A stretch of 64,000 nt of DNA from Actinacidiphila oryziradicis (GTDB taxonomy: Bacteria > Actinomycetota > Actinomycetes > Streptomycetales > Streptomycetaceae), in contig NZ_SUMC01000003.1 in assembly GCF_005047355.1 (NCBI RefSeq), positions 62,001 through 126,000 of the forward strand, in the 5' to 3' direction. A program made the translations under genes and the position numbers. Under the pieces are notes generated by a model. It did no database searches. It was not told the DNA's origin and was given only the letters and a program-made list of their open reading frames with translations. Shown here in pieces: positions 34,689-43,714 of this stretch. The first letter of the stretch is position 1, and every line of letters begins with the position of its first letter.

Positions 34689-35699
34689 CTAGGGGAGGGT
34701 AACCACTGTCGCGGCGTAGACGAGACCCGCCCCGAAGCCGATGACCAGGGCCGTGTCCCCGCTCTTGGCCTGGCCGCTGGCGAGCATGCGCTCCATGGCG
34801 AGCGGAATGGACGCGGCCGAGGTGTTGCCGGTGGTCTCGACGTCGCGGGCGACGGCGACGTGCTCCGGCAGCTTGAGGGCCTTGATCATCGAGTCGATGA
34901 TGCGCATATTGGCCTGGTGCGGGATGAAGGCGTCGAGTTCGTCCGCGGTGACGCCCGCGGCGTCCAGCGCCTGCTGGGCCACCTTGGCCATCTCGAAGAC
35001 CGCCCAGCGGAAGACCGCCTGGCCCTCCTGGGTGAGGGCCGGGAAGCGGACCTCTTCGGGCTTCGCGTGGCGGTAGGCCTCCCAGGAGACCGTCTGGGTG
35101 ATGGTGTCGGACTTGTCGCCCTCCGAGCCCCAGATGGTGGGGCCCATGGCGGGTACGTCGGACGGGCCGACGACTACCGCGCCCGCGCCGTCGCCGAAGA
35201 GGAACGCCGTGGAGCGGTCCTCGCGGTCGGTGAGGTCGCTGAGCCGCTCGACGCCGATGACCAGGACGTACTCGGCGCTGCCCTCGATGACCATGCCCTT
35301 GGCGAGGGTGAGGCCGTAGCCGAAGCCCGCGCAGCCGGCGGAGACGTCGAACGCGGCCGGCCTGCCCGCGCCGATCCGGTGCGCGATCTCGGTGGCGATC
35401 GCCGGGGTCTGCTTGAAGTGGGAGACGGTCGCTACGACGACGCCGCCGATGTCCGAGGCGGCGATGCCCGCGTCCGCGAGGGCCTTGCCCGCGGCCGCTA
35501 TTGACATCTCGGCGACGGTCTCCTCCGGGCCCGCCCAGTGCCGGGTGGCGATCCCGGAGCGGGAGCGGATCCACTCGTCGCTGGAGTCGATGTGCTCCAG
35601 GATCACCTCGTTGGGTACCACCCGGACCGGGCGGTACCCGCCGACGCCCATGATCCGTGCGTATGGGGCACCCTTGCTGGGCTTGATTTGCGCGGTCAT
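34689..35699 (-). CDS. fabH: beta-ketoacyl-ACP synthase III
   Basis: 336 aa. Starts fatty-acid synthesis by condensing acyl-CoA with malonyl-ACP. Active Cys in V-S-A-G-C-A-G-F-G (about 122), His in I-P-H-Q-A-N-M-R-I-I and Asn in T-T-G-N-T-S-A-A-S-I-P. Streptomyces FabH accepts branched starter units. ATG 35699; 13 bases after fabD. The longer ORF upstream is the antisense of fabD. Confidence 0.96.
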   Translation of the reverse strand: MTAQIKPSKGAPYARIMGVGGYRPVRVVPNEVILEHIDSSDEWIRSRSGIATRHWAGPEETVAEMSIAAAGKALADAGIAASDIGGVVVATVSHFKQTPAIATEIAHRIGAGRPAAFDVSAGCAGFGYGLTLAKGMVIEGSAEYVLVIGVERLSDLTDREDRSTAFLFGDGAGAVVVGPSDVPAMGPTIWGSEGDKSDTITQTVSWEAYRHAKPEEVRFPALTQEGQAVFRWAVFEMAKVAQQALDAAGVTADELDAFIPHQANMRIIDSMIKALKLPEHVAVARDVETTGNTSAASIPLAMERMLASGQAKSGDTALVIGFGAGLVYAATVVTLP

Positions 35700-35712
35700 G
35701 TCTGCGGGGCTC

Positions 35713-36639
35713 CTATTCGGCCTGGTTGGCGTGCTCGGCGACGATGGCGCGGGCCGCCTCGAGGTCATCCGGGGTCTTGAGTGCCAGTGTCCTGATGCCT
35801 GGGAGAGCTCGCTTGGCGAGGCCGACGAGCGTGCCGCCCGGAGCGGCCTCGATGATCGCGGTGACGCCGAGCTTCTGGAACGTCTCCATGCAGAGGTCCC
35901 AGCGGACCGGGTTGGAGACCTGGGTGACGAGCCGTCCGACGATCTCGGCGCCGCTGCCGACGACCTGGCCGTCGGTGTTCGACACATATCGGGTACCCGG
36001 ATCGCTCACGGCCAAGCCCGGCACCAGGGCCTCCAGTGTGGCGACCGCCGGGGCCATGTGATGGGTGTGGAAGGCGCCCGCCACCTTCAGCGGGGTGACC
36101 CGCCGGGCCGTCTCGGGCTTGTTCTCGGCCAGCGCCGCCAGCTGCTCGATCGTGCCGGCCGCGACGATCTGCCCGGCGCCGTTGATGTTCGCCGGGGTCA
36201 GGCCGAGCTCGGTGAGGCGCGCCACCACGTCCTCCGGCTCGCCGCCGAGGATCGCCGACATGCCGGTCGCGGTCACGGCGGCCGCCTCGGCCATCGCGCG
36301 GCCACGGGCGGCCACGAAGCCCAGCGCCGCCTCCTCGGACAGCACCCCGGCCAGCGCGGCGGCGGTGAACTCCCCGACGCTGTGGCCGGCCAGCGCGCCC
36401 GCCGCGCCGGTCGCGCCGAGCTCGCCCGCCGACAGCAGACCGGCGGCGACCAGCAGCGGCTGGGCCACGGCGGTGTCGCGGATCTCGTCCGCGTCGGCCT
36501 TGGTGCCGTAATGGACGAGGTCGATCCCCGCGGCATCGGACCAGTCGGCGAGGCGGTCGGCGGCTCGGGGGAGTTCGAGCCAGGGGGTGAGGAAGCCGGG
36601 CGTCTGGGCGCCTTGGCCGGGAGCTACGAGTACGAGCAC
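35713..36639 (-). CDS. fabD: malonyl-CoA:ACP transacylase
   Basis: 308 aa. Loads malonyl groups on ACP. It has A-P-G-Q-G-A-Q near the start, the nucleophile Ser in G-H-S-V-G-E-F (about 85) and His in A-G-A-F-H-T-H-H-M (about 191). GTG 36639 is taken because the protein then begins V-L-V-L-V-A-P-G-Q-G as in homologues. It follows fasR by 89 bases. Confidence 0.95.
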   Translation of the reverse strand: MLVLVAPGQGAQTPGFLTPWLELPRAADRLADWSDAAGIDLVHYGTKADADEIRDTAVAQPLLVAAGLLSAGELGATGAAGALAGHSVGEFTAAALAGVLSEEAALGFVAARGRAMAEAAAVTATGMSAILGGEPEDVVARLTELGLTPANINGAGQIVAAGTIEQLAALAENKPETARRVTPLKVAGAFHTHHMAPAVATLEALVPGLAVSDPGTRYVSNTDGQVVGSGAEIVGRLVTQVSNPVRWDLCMETFQKLGVTAIIEAAPGGTLVGLAKRALPGIRTLALKTPDDLEAARAIVAEHANQAE

Positions 36640-36706
36640 GCTTTCACTCTCTCTTGTGCGGGGTTGTCCCCGCCGGTGGGGACAGGGACCAAGAACAGAC
36701 TGGTGA

Positions 36707-36737
36707 TTTGTGGGTGTCCCACAAACACCTAAGGTGT
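36707..36737. promoter_or_regulatory. nested palindromes between fasR and fabD
   Basis: TTTGTGGG-TGT-CCCACAAA (36707-36725) is a perfect 8-bp inverted repeat. ACACCT-A-AGGTGT (36725-36737) is a second perfect 6-bp one sharing one base and including the fasR stop codon. They lie 68-98 bases upstream of fabD and may be FasR binding sites or the fabD promoter operator. Confidence 0.55.
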
Positions 36738-37928
36738 CTGGCCTGCTTCGGAGAGTCGCCCCAGGATAAGAGCGATGCGCAGCGTGAACGCGGAGCGTAC
36801 ATCCGACGGTGACCAACCGGTGACGTCCGTCACACGTCGTAGCCGGTAGCGGACGGTGTTGGGGTGAACGAACAACATCCGCGCGGCCCCTTCGAGCGAG
36901 GAGGCCTGTTCGAGGTATACGGACAGTGTCTCCAGCAGGGCCGAACCCGCTTCCGCCAGCGGGCTGTAGATCTCCTCCACCAGTTGCTCACGGGCGTACC
37001 GGTCGCCCGCCATCGCCCGCTCCGGCAGCAGATCGTCGGAGAGCACCGGGCGCGGCGCGTCGGGCCAGGCCGCGCAGGCCTTCAGCCCGGCCGCCGCGGC
37101 CTGCGCGGAACGGGTCGCCGACAGCAGGTCCCCGACCACCGGCCCGGCCACCACGGGGCCGGCAGCGAACGGTGCGATCAGCGCCTTCGCCACCCGGATC
37201 GGGTCGCCCTCGCCGCCGGCGACCACCACCAGCCGGTCGCCGAACACCCCGGTCAGCACCTGGAGCTTCGCGTGACGCGCCGCCCGCCGGATCGCCTCGA
37301 CGGTCAGCTCGCTGTCACCGTTCGGCGCGGTGCCGAGGAGGACGACGATACGGTCCGGGTTGGTCCAGCCGAGTGCCGCCGCCCGGGACAGTACGCCCTC
37401 GTCCGTCTCGCCGGAGAGCACCGCGTTGACGACGAGTGACTCCAGCCGGGCGTCCCACGCGCCGCGCGCCTCGGCGGCCTGCGCGTAGACCTGCGCGGTC
37501 GCGAAGGCGATCTCGCGTACGTAGACCAACAGGGCCTCGCGCAGTACCGACTCGTCGCCGGGGGCGGCGAGCGTGCCGATCTCGGACTCGACCACCTGGA
37601 AGGTGGTGCGCACCATCTCGACGGTCTGGCGGAGCGAGATCGCCCGGGTCAGCTCGCGGGGCGCGGTGCCGAAGACGTCGGTGCTGATGGCCTGCGTCGA
37701 CTCGGGGTGCCGGAACCACTCGGTGAACGCGGCGATACCGGCCTGGGCGACCAGGCCGATCCATGACCGGTTCTCCGGGGGCATCGCCCGGTACCACGGG
37801 AGCTGCGCGTCCATCCGCGTGATCGCGTTCTGGGCGAGCCGTCCAGCGGACTTCTCCAGTCGTCGCAGCGTCGCCGCGTGTGGGTGGTCGCGTTTCGGGT
37901 CGCAGGCGTTCCGGGAGGCTTGAGGCAC
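36729..37928 (-). CDS. fasR: PucR-family activator of fatty-acid synthesis genes (FasR)
   Basis: 399 aa. N-terminal and central domains lack a known enzyme motif; the C-terminal helix-turn-helix is of PucR type (E-G-A-A-R-M-L-F-V-H-P-N-T-V-R-Y-R-L-R-R-V, listed residue by residue, about 340-365). In S. coelicolor the regulator in this position, FasR, activates fabD-fabH-acpP-fabF, and the gene order here is the same. GTG start at 37928. Promoter in the short gap 37929-38005. Confidence 0.88.
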   Translation of the reverse strand: MPQASRNACDPKRDHPHAATLRRLEKSAGRLAQNAITRMDAQLPWYRAMPPENRSWIGLVAQAGIAAFTEWFRHPESTQAISTDVFGTAPRELTRAISLRQTVEMVRTTFQVVESEIGTLAAPGDESVLREALLVYVREIAFATAQVYAQAAEARGAWDARLESLVVNAVLSGETDEGVLSRAAALGWTNPDRIVVLLGTAPNGDSELTVEAIRRAARHAKLQVLTGVFGDRLVVVAGGEGDPIRVAKALIAPFAAGPVVAGPVVGDLLSATRSAQAAAAGLKACAAWPDAPRPVLSDDLLPERAMAGDRYAREQLVEEIYSPLAEAGSALLETLSVYLEQASSLEGAARMLFVHPNTVRYRLRRVTDVTGWSPSDVRSAFTLRIALILGRLSEAGQTP

Positions 37929-38005
37929 AGGACAAGCTTCTCAGACTGGTCACGGCGTCTTCGGCGCCGCCCGCCGCGGGCCCGCCCCGCCTACTGCCGG
38001 GCGCT

Positions 38006-38821
38006 CTAAATCCTGCTGCCGGCCGCGGTGTCGGACGACAGCCGCTGGGCCAGGTAGACGGGGACGACGGACATTAGCACCAGGACGGCCGCGACGACGT
38101 TGACCACCGGGGCCTGCTGGGGCCGGGCCATGTTGGAGAAGATCCAGACGGGGAGGGTCTGGATCCCGGGCCCGGCGGTGAAGGTGGTGACCACGATCTC
38201 GTCGAAGGAGAGCGCGAAGGCGAGCAGGCCGCCCGCCACGAGGGCGGAACGCACCAGCGGGAAGGTGATGTCGCGGAACGTCTGGAAGGTGTCCGCGCCG
38301 AGGTCCGCCGCGGCGTCCTCGTACGAGCCCGACAGCCTGCGCAGCCGCGCGACCACGTTGTTGAAGACCACGACGACGCAGAAGGTGGCGTGGCCGACGA
38401 TGACGGTGAAGAGCCCGAGGCCGACACCGAGCGGCTCCAGCACCGTACGGAAGGCGGTGTTGAGGGCGACACCGGTGACGATGCCGGGCAGCGCGATGGG
38501 CAGTACCACCAGGAACGAGACGCTCTCCCGGCCGAAGAACTCGTAGCGCTGCACGGCGAACGCGATCAGCGTGCCCAGCCCCAGGGCGATAGCGGTGGCG
38601 CCGAGACCCGCCCGGACCGAGGTCCACAGGGCGGCGCGGGCGCCGGAGCTGTGCCAGGCGTCGCCCCACCAGCGCAGGGTGAGGCCGGAGGGCGGCCAGC
38701 CGAAGGTGCGGTCGAGGTTGAAGGAGTTGATTAGGACCAGCAGCAGCGGGATGTAGATGATCGCGAAGCCGAGGGCGGCGGCGCAGCGCAGGGCTATCCG
38801 TGCGGGACGGGAGAGTTCCAT
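38006..38821 (-). CDS. polyamine-type ABC transporter permease (PotC-like)
   Basis: 271 aa. Six hydrophobic segments and the inner-membrane EAA-like loop (E-D-A-A-A-D-L-G-A, about residue 165). It pairs with the permease upstream (7-base gap). PotB/PotC family. The last gene of the transport operon. Start ATG 38821; a longer ORF reaching 39127 is the shadow of the neighbouring permease. Confidence 0.85.
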   Translation of the reverse strand: MELSRPARIALRCAAALGFAIIYIPLLLVLINSFNLDRTFGWPPSGLTLRWWGDAWHSSGARAALWTSVRAGLGATAIALGLGTLIAFAVQRYEFFGRESVSFLVVLPIALPGIVTGVALNTAFRTVLEPLGVGLGLFTVIVGHATFCVVVVFNNVVARLRRLSGSYEDAAADLGADTFQTFRDITFPLVRSALVAGGLLAFALSFDEIVVTTFTAGPGIQTLPVWIFSNMARPQQAPVVNVVAAVLVLMSVVPVYLAQRLSSDTAAGSRI

Positions 38822-38828
38822 ACCTTGC

Positions 38829-39731
38829 TCACAGCGCGGCGAGCGCGCCGCTGCGGCGCACTGCGAGCAGATAGAGCACGATGACGGCGACCGGTACGGT
38901 GCCGAGTGCGGCGGCCAGCGGCAGGTCGAGCGTGATGTTGGAGTAGACGAGGTTGCCGATGAGCTGGGTCTTGCCGCCGACGATCTGTACGGCGATGTAG
39001 TCGCCGAGGCTGAGCGAGAAGGTGAAGACCGAACCGGCGGCGATCGACGGCAGCACCATCGGCACCACCACCGACCGGAAGGTCCGCCAGGTGCGGGCGC
39101 CGAGGTCCGCAGAGGCGTCCAGCACACTGGCCGGGAGCTGTTCGAGTCCCGCGTGGATCGGCAGGATCATGTACGGCAGCCAGAGGTACGACAGCACCAT
39201 GATCACGGCGGTGAGCCCGTACCCCGGACCGGTGAGGCCGAAGGGCTTCAGCGCCCAGTCCAGCAACCCGCCCTCGGACAGGATGATCCGCCAGGCGTAG
39301 GCCTTGACCAGGTAGCTGGCCCACAGCGGGGTGAGCACCGCGACCACCAGCAGCGGGCGGTACCTGGGCTTGGCGACCCGGGCGGTGTAGAAGGCGATGG
39401 GGAAGGCGATCACGATGTCGACGGCGGTGACCGCGAGGGCGACGCCGATGCTGCGCAGCGCGACCGTACGGTAGACGTCGGTGGTGAGCAGGGTGGTGAA
39501 GTTGTCCAGCGTCCAGGTCTTGACGACATCCGAGGTGAACGGGTCGGTCGTCCAGAACGCGGACATGAACAGGGCGGCCAGGGAGCCGAGGTAGGCCACG
39601 ACGAGCCAGGCCATCGGTGCGGTCAGGAGCAGGGACAGCCGCAGCCTCGGGCGGCGGTGCAGGGTCCCGGCGAGCCGCCGGACCGGACCCGTCTTCAGGT
39701 CCGGGACGGCGGCGGGCGCGGAGGGGGTCAT
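38829..39731 (-). CDS. polyamine-type ABC transporter permease (PotB-like)
   Basis: 300 aa. Six hydrophobic segments and an EAA-like loop (L-D-A-S-A-D-L-G-A-R, about residue 205). An N-terminal Arg-rich region of about 35 residues precedes the first segment. It lies six bases downstream of the binding protein gene and is translated from ATG 39731. Confidence 0.85.
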   Translation of the reverse strand: MTPSAPAAVPDLKTGPVRRLAGTLHRRPRLRLSLLLTAPMAWLVVAYLGSLAALFMSAFWTTDPFTSDVVKTWTLDNFTTLLTTDVYRTVALRSIGVALAVTAVDIVIAFPIAFYTARVAKPRYRPLLVVAVLTPLWASYLVKAYAWRIILSEGGLLDWALKPFGLTGPGYGLTAVIMVLSYLWLPYMILPIHAGLEQLPASVLDASADLGARTWRTFRSVVVPMVLPSIAAGSVFTFSLSLGDYIAVQIVGGKTQLIGNLVYSNITLDLPLAAALGTVPVAVIVLYLLAVRRSGALAAL

Positions 39732-39737
39732 CGGTGC

Positions 39738-40934
39738 TCAGCCCTTGATCGAGGTCCAGGCCTGCACCCACTTGACGTAGGGCACGCACTTGACGTTGGT
39801 GCGGCCGTCCAGGCACTGCTGGATCGGAGTGGTCCAGAAGTGGACCTTCTTCCAGTACGGCTCGTCGGCCGCGTGGTAGGTGGAGCAGAAGCTCTTGTCG
39901 GAGGTCAGTGCGCAGGACTTGGAGTTGGCCGGGGCCTCGCCGAACCACTCGGCGACCTGGGCGTTGACCTTGGGGGAGACGATCCAGTTCATCCACTGGT
40001 AGGCGCAGTTGGGGTGCTTGGCCTTGGCGGAGATCATCCAGGTGTCGGACCAGCCGGTCGCGCCCTCGGTCGGCAGGATGGCGCTGACCTTGGCCTTCTC
40101 GGACTCGGCGAGGTTGGCGATGACCTGCCAGGTGGTGCCGATCACCGAGTCGCCGCTCTTGAAGGCGGAGATCTCCTTGAGGTAGTCGCTCCAGTACTCG
40201 CTGATGTCGGCGTTCTGCGCCTTCAGCAGGGCAACGGCGGCATCGAACTGCTTCTGGTCGAGCGCGTAGGGGTCCTTGATGCCCAGCGAGGGCTTGGACT
40301 TGCTGAGGTAGAGGGCGGCGTCGGCGATGTAGATCGCGGAGTCGTACGCGGTGACATGGCCCTTGTAGGCGGCGGCCTTGTCGAACACCGCCGACCAGGA
40401 GGTGGGGGCGGGGGAGACCTTGTCGGTGCGGTACATCAGCAGGTTGGCGCCCCGGCCGTGCGGGATGCCGTAGGCGACCCCGTTGACCGAGTTCCACTTC
40501 TGTGTCTTCAGGCTGGAGAAGATGTCCTTGTAGTTGGGCACCAGGCCGGTGTTGACGGGCGCGGCGTCACCGGAGGCGATCAGCCGCAGCGAGGCGTCGC
40601 CGGAGGCGGAGACCGCGTCGTACTGGCCGGTCTTCATCAGGCTGACCATCTCGTCGGAGGTCCCGGCGGTCTTGGTGTTGACCTTGCAGCCGGTCTGCTT
40701 CTCGAACGGGTGGACCCAGTCGACGGACTTGTCGTTGCTACCGTCCTCGGCGTAGCCCGCCCAGGCGATCAGATTCACTTGGCCCTCGCCCTTGCCGAGG
40801 GTCTTCTGGGCGGTCAGCTTGGGCGGGGTGAAGGTGCCGTTGCCGCTGGACGTCGAGGAGGAGCCGCCGCAGGCGGTGGCGAGGGCGAGGGCACCGATCG
40901 CGGCGGTACAGCCGAGGGTACGAGTCAGACGCAC
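39738..40934 (-). CDS. extracellular solute-binding lipoprotein, spermidine/putrescine type
   Basis: 398 aa. Lipobox A-T-A-C (Cys about 22) then a Ser/Gly linker. PotD-like fold with N-L-I-A-W-A-G-Y-A-E-D-G, V-S-A-S-G-D-A-S-L-R-L and a late E-A-P-A-N-S-K-S-C. Family members bind polyamines or similar cations; the ligand is not certain. GTG start 40934; 43 bases from the ATPase gene. Confidence 0.85.
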   Translation of the reverse strand: MRLTRTLGCTAAIGALALATACGGSSSTSSGNGTFTPPKLTAQKTLGKGEGQVNLIAWAGYAEDGSNDKSVDWVHPFEKQTGCKVNTKTAGTSDEMVSLMKTGQYDAVSASGDASLRLIASGDAAPVNTGLVPNYKDIFSSLKTQKWNSVNGVAYGIPHGRGANLLMYRTDKVSPAPTSWSAVFDKAAAYKGHVTAYDSAIYIADAALYLSKSKPSLGIKDPYALDQKQFDAAVALLKAQNADISEYWSDYLKEISAFKSGDSVIGTTWQVIANLAESEKAKVSAILPTEGATGWSDTWMISAKAKHPNCAYQWMNWIVSPKVNAQVAEWFGEAPANSKSCALTSDKSFCSTYHAADEPYWKKVHFWTTPIQQCLDGRTNVKCVPYVKWVQAWTSIKG

Positions 40935-40977
40935 GATGTCTCCGTGGTGAGCGCGGGAGCAGGGGACTTGACTTCGG

Positions 40978-42012
40978 TTACGCGACGCGGAAGTTGTGGC
41001 GTTGGTGCCACTGGAGCCGGATCCGGGTGCCGCGCAGTGCGCCGACCTCGGCGGATCCGGAATCCAGGTTCTGCTGGAGGGCGGTGAGCCGGCCGCCCGA
41101 GTCGAGGTCGACGATGAAGCGGGTGGCGTCGCCCAGATAGACCACCTCGGCGACGGTGCCGATGGCGGAGCGGTGTTCGTCGTCCGCCTCCGGCCCGGCG
41201 GCGTCCACCAGCCGGATCTTCTCGGGGCGGACGCTGTAGGTCCCGGCCGCGCCGACGATCTGCTCGGCGGCCTCGCCGGTCAGCAGGTTCGACGTGCCGA
41301 CGAAGCCCGCGACAAAGGGTGTCGCGGGCCGCTCGTAGACCTCGGCGGGGGTTCCGATCTGCTCGATCCGGCCGCGGTTGAAGACCGCGATCCGGTCGCT
41401 CATGGTCAGCGCCTCTTCCTGGTCGTGGGTGACGAAGACGAAGGTGATGCCGACGCCGCGCTGCAGCTCCTTCAGCTCGACCTGCATCTCCTCGCGGAGC
41501 TTGAGGTCCAGGGCGCCCAGCGGCTCGTCGAGCAGCAGCACCCTGGGGCGCCCCACCAGGGCGCGGGCGAGCGCGACGCGCTGCCGCTGACCGCCGGAGA
41601 GCTGCGAGGGGCGGCGCTTGCCGAAGCCTTCCAGGCGTACGCCTGCCAGCGCCTCGCGGGCGCGTTCCAGGCGTTCGGCCTTGGGGACCTTGCGGACTTT
41701 CAGGCCGTACGCGACGTTCTGTTCGAGCGTCATGTGCGGGAAGAGCGCGTAGTCCTGGAAGACGGTGTTGACGTCCCGTTCGAAGGGCGCGAGGCGGGTG
41801 ACGTCCTTGCCCGCCAGCTCGATGGTGCCTCCGGTGGGGGGCTCGAACCCGGCGATCATGCGCAGCACCGTGGTCTTGCCGGAGCCCGAGGGGCCGAGCA
41901 TGGAGAAGAACTCCCCGTCGCGGATCTCCAGGTCCACCCCGGAGATCGCTTCCACCTGGCCGAAGGACTTGTGCAGGCTCTGCAGCCGGATGGCTGTTCC
42001 TTCCCCGGGCAT
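40978..42012 (-). CDS. polyamine-type ABC transporter ATP-binding protein (PotA-like)
   Basis: 344 aa. Walker [10 protein letters not shown] (40-48), signature L-S-G-G-Q-R-Q-R-V (about 135), Walker [13 protein letters not shown], and a C-terminal TOBE domain (Y-S-V-R-P-E-K-I). First gene of the operon potA-D-B-C in transcription order, read leftward from the GntR divergent promoter. Confidence 0.92.
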   Translation of the reverse strand: MPGEGTAIRLQSLHKSFGQVEAISGVDLEIRDGEFFSMLGPSGSGKTTVLRMIAGFEPPTGGTIELAGKDVTRLAPFERDVNTVFQDYALFPHMTLEQNVAYGLKVRKVPKAERLERAREALAGVRLEGFGKRRPSQLSGGQRQRVALARALVGRPRVLLLDEPLGALDLKLREEMQVELKELQRGVGITFVFVTHDQEEALTMSDRIAVFNRGRIEQIGTPAEVYERPATPFVAGFVGTSNLLTGEAAEQIVGAAGTYSVRPEKIRLVDAAGPEADDEHRSAIGTVAEVVYLGDATRFIVDLDSGGRLTALQQNLDSGSAEVGALRGTRIRLQWHQRHNFRVA

Positions 42013-42053
42013 GGGCGGAACCTTTCTGGCGCTGTCGGACGTTGACCGTAAAC

Positions 42054-42077
42054 CTATGAAGCTATAGTTCTATGAGC
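42054..42077. promoter_or_regulatory. three 8-bp direct repeats in the potA/gntR divergent promoter
   Basis: CTATGAAG, CTATAGTT and CTATGAGC follow one another at 42054, 42062 and 42070, so CTAT recurs every 8 bases. They lie 42 bases upstream of the ATPase gene and 47 upstream of the GntR gene, a likely operator of the divergent regulator or overlapping -10 elements. Confidence 0.5.
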
Positions 42078-42123
42078 AAGGCCCGGTTGAGGTAAAGCTT
42101 TCGTCAACTGAGAAGGTGACCTG

Positions 42124-42873
42124 GTGAGCAGAGTCTCCAGCGGTGCCCGACATGCCGTCTTCGCCCCTGTCGGCGGCAGCCTGGGCCGCGTCGACGCCGT
42201 CGTACGGCGCCTCGGCGACGCCATCGCGCTGGGGCTGCTCGCCGACGGCGAACAGCTGCCCGGCGAGAGCGACCTCGCCGCGCTGCTCGGCGTCTCCACC
42301 GTGACCCTGCGCGAAGCACTCATGGCGCTGCGCCAGCAGGGCCTGGTCACCACCCGCCGGGGCCGTGGCGGCGGCAGCTTCGTGACCGCCCCGGGCGGCG
42401 ACCGGCCGGCCGCCGGCCGCCTCGGCACCCGGCTCGCCGACTGGAGTACGGAGGAACTGCGCGACCTCGCCGATCACTGGGCCGCCGTTTCCGGCGCCGC
42501 CGCCCGGCTCGCCGCCGAACGCACCGAACCGGATGACCTGGCCCCGCTGCACCGCACCCTGGAGGAGTTCGAGGCGGCCGGCGACCCCGCGGCCCGGGGC
42601 CGGATATACGGCCGCTTCCACGTCGAGCTGGCCGCCGCCGCGCAGTCCGCCCGGCTCACCCGCGAAGAGGTCAGTATCCAGGCCGAGATCGGGGCGCTAA
42701 TCTGTCTCGCACTCGGCGGGGCCGACGACCGTACTCAAGTCGCGGCGCTGCACCGTGCGTTGCTCCGCGCCGTGGCGGACGGCGAAGGCGAGCAGGCCAG
42801 GACCCTGGCCGAGGGGCGTGTGCAGGACGCGATGGGGCGTCTGATCGAGCTGCGCCTCAGCGACTCCGGCTGA
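42124..42873 (+). CDS. GntR/FadR-family transcription regulator
   Basis: 249 aa. Winged helix near residues 20-85 (L-P-G-E-S-D-L-A-A-L-L-G-V-S-T-V-T-L-R-E-A-L, then G-L-V-T-T-R-R-G-R-G-G-G). FCD-type helical ligand domain from about 105 to 240. It is divergent from the polyamine-type ABC operon and followed at 50 bases by the Cache-domain gene, so it probably senses the transported compound. GTG start with AAGGTG upstream. Confidence 0.85.
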   Translation: MSRVSSGARHAVFAPVGGSLGRVDAVVRRLGDAIALGLLADGEQLPGESDLAALLGVSTVTLREALMALRQQGLVTTRRGRGGGSFVTAPGGDRPAAGRLGTRLADWSTEELRDLADHWAAVSGAAARLAAERTEPDDLAPLHRTLEEFEAAGDPAARGRIYGRFHVELAAAAQSARLTREEVSIQAEIGALICLALGGADDRTQVAALHRALLRAVADGEGEQARTLAEGRVQDAMGRLIELRLSDSG

Positions 42874-42923
42874 CCCTCCGCCCCCGGCGGAAGGCGCCCG
42901 TCCCTACCCCGGAGGCAGCCCAC

Positions 42924-43631
42924 GTGCCCACCACTACGACTACGACCGCGGCGGACGTGGTCGAAGGCGTCCGGCGCACCCTGGAGGACGTCTTCGAGGC
43001 CGTCGCCGCGGCCCGGGACCGCACCGCCCCGCTCGCGGCCACGGCCCGTACCGCCGGACGCGCCCTCATTACCGCCGACCTGGCGGCGCTACGGCCGCTG
43101 CTGCACGCCCAGCTGTCCGCGCACCGCGACCTGATCTCCGGCGCCGGGTTCATCGCCGAGCCGGGGCTGCTCGGCGACGTACCCGCGTGGCTGGAGTGGT
43201 GGCAGACCGGCCGCGACGGTGAGCTGCGCCCGCTGCTGCTCGACCTGGACCCGGCTACGTCGGCCTACTCCGACTACACCCACTGGGACTGGTTCGCACT
43301 GCCCCGCGCCAACGGGCAGCGGGCGGTGGCCGGACCGTACGTGGACTACCTCTGCTCCGACGAGTACAGCCTCACGCTCTCCGTCCCGGTGTACGACAAC
43401 GGCCGCTTCCTCGGAGTGGCCGCCGCCGATGTCTATCTGCGGCACTTCGAGGCGGTCGTGATGCCGCTGCTGCGGCGGCTGCCCGGACCGGCGTGCCTGG
43501 TGAACGCCCGGGGCCGGGTCGCCGCCTCGACCGACGCCCGGCGCCTGGCCGGCTCGCTGCTCAAGGGGCCGGTGGCCGGTGTGCCGTGCGGGGAGATCCC
43601 GCTGGTGCTGGTTACGGCGGCGCCGGGCTGA
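42924..43631 (+). CDS. Cache-domain protein without membrane segment
   Basis: 235 aa. A PDC/Cache-like ligand-binding pattern: W-F-A-L-P-R-A-N-G-Q-R-A-V-A-G-P-Y-V-D-Y, T-L-S-V-P-V-Y-D-N-G-R-F-L-G-V-A-A-A-D-V-Y-L near 150-185. Normally this domain is extracellular in chemoreceptors or kinases, but here there is no signal peptide or membrane segment, and it follows the GntR gene with a GGAGG site. It may be a cytosolic amine sensor or binding protein. Confidence 0.65.
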   Translation: MPTTTTTTAADVVEGVRRTLEDVFEAVAAARDRTAPLAATARTAGRALITADLAALRPLLHAQLSAHRDLISGAGFIAEPGLLGDVPAWLEWWQTGRDGELRPLLLDLDPATSAYSDYTHWDWFALPRANGQRAVAGPYVDYLCSDEYSLTLSVPVYDNGRFLGVAAADVYLRHFEAVVMPLLRRLPGPACLVNARGRVAASTDARRLAGSLLKGPVAGVPCGEIPLVLVTAAPG

Positions 43632-43648
43632 GGTTTCTTCTCCCCTGG

Positions 43649-43692
43649 CCCGCCCCTTCCCGGCTGCGGTCCTGCAGCCGGGAAGGGGCGGG
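43649..43692. terminator. 19-bp perfect hairpin between convergent genes
   Basis: CCCGCCCCTTCCCGGCTGC (43649-43667) is the exact reverse complement of 43674-43692, with a 6-nt loop. It lies between the stops at 43631 and 43715. Confidence 0.85.
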
Positions 43693-43714
43693 AAGGGGAA
43701 ACGCCGCAGGCGGT

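Noticed and set aside
38757..41087. 776-aa open frame on the plus strand opposite the polyamine transporter genes
   Set aside because: Shadow of four clearly recognised ABC genes; its translation is Gly/Val/Asp-rich with no family features.
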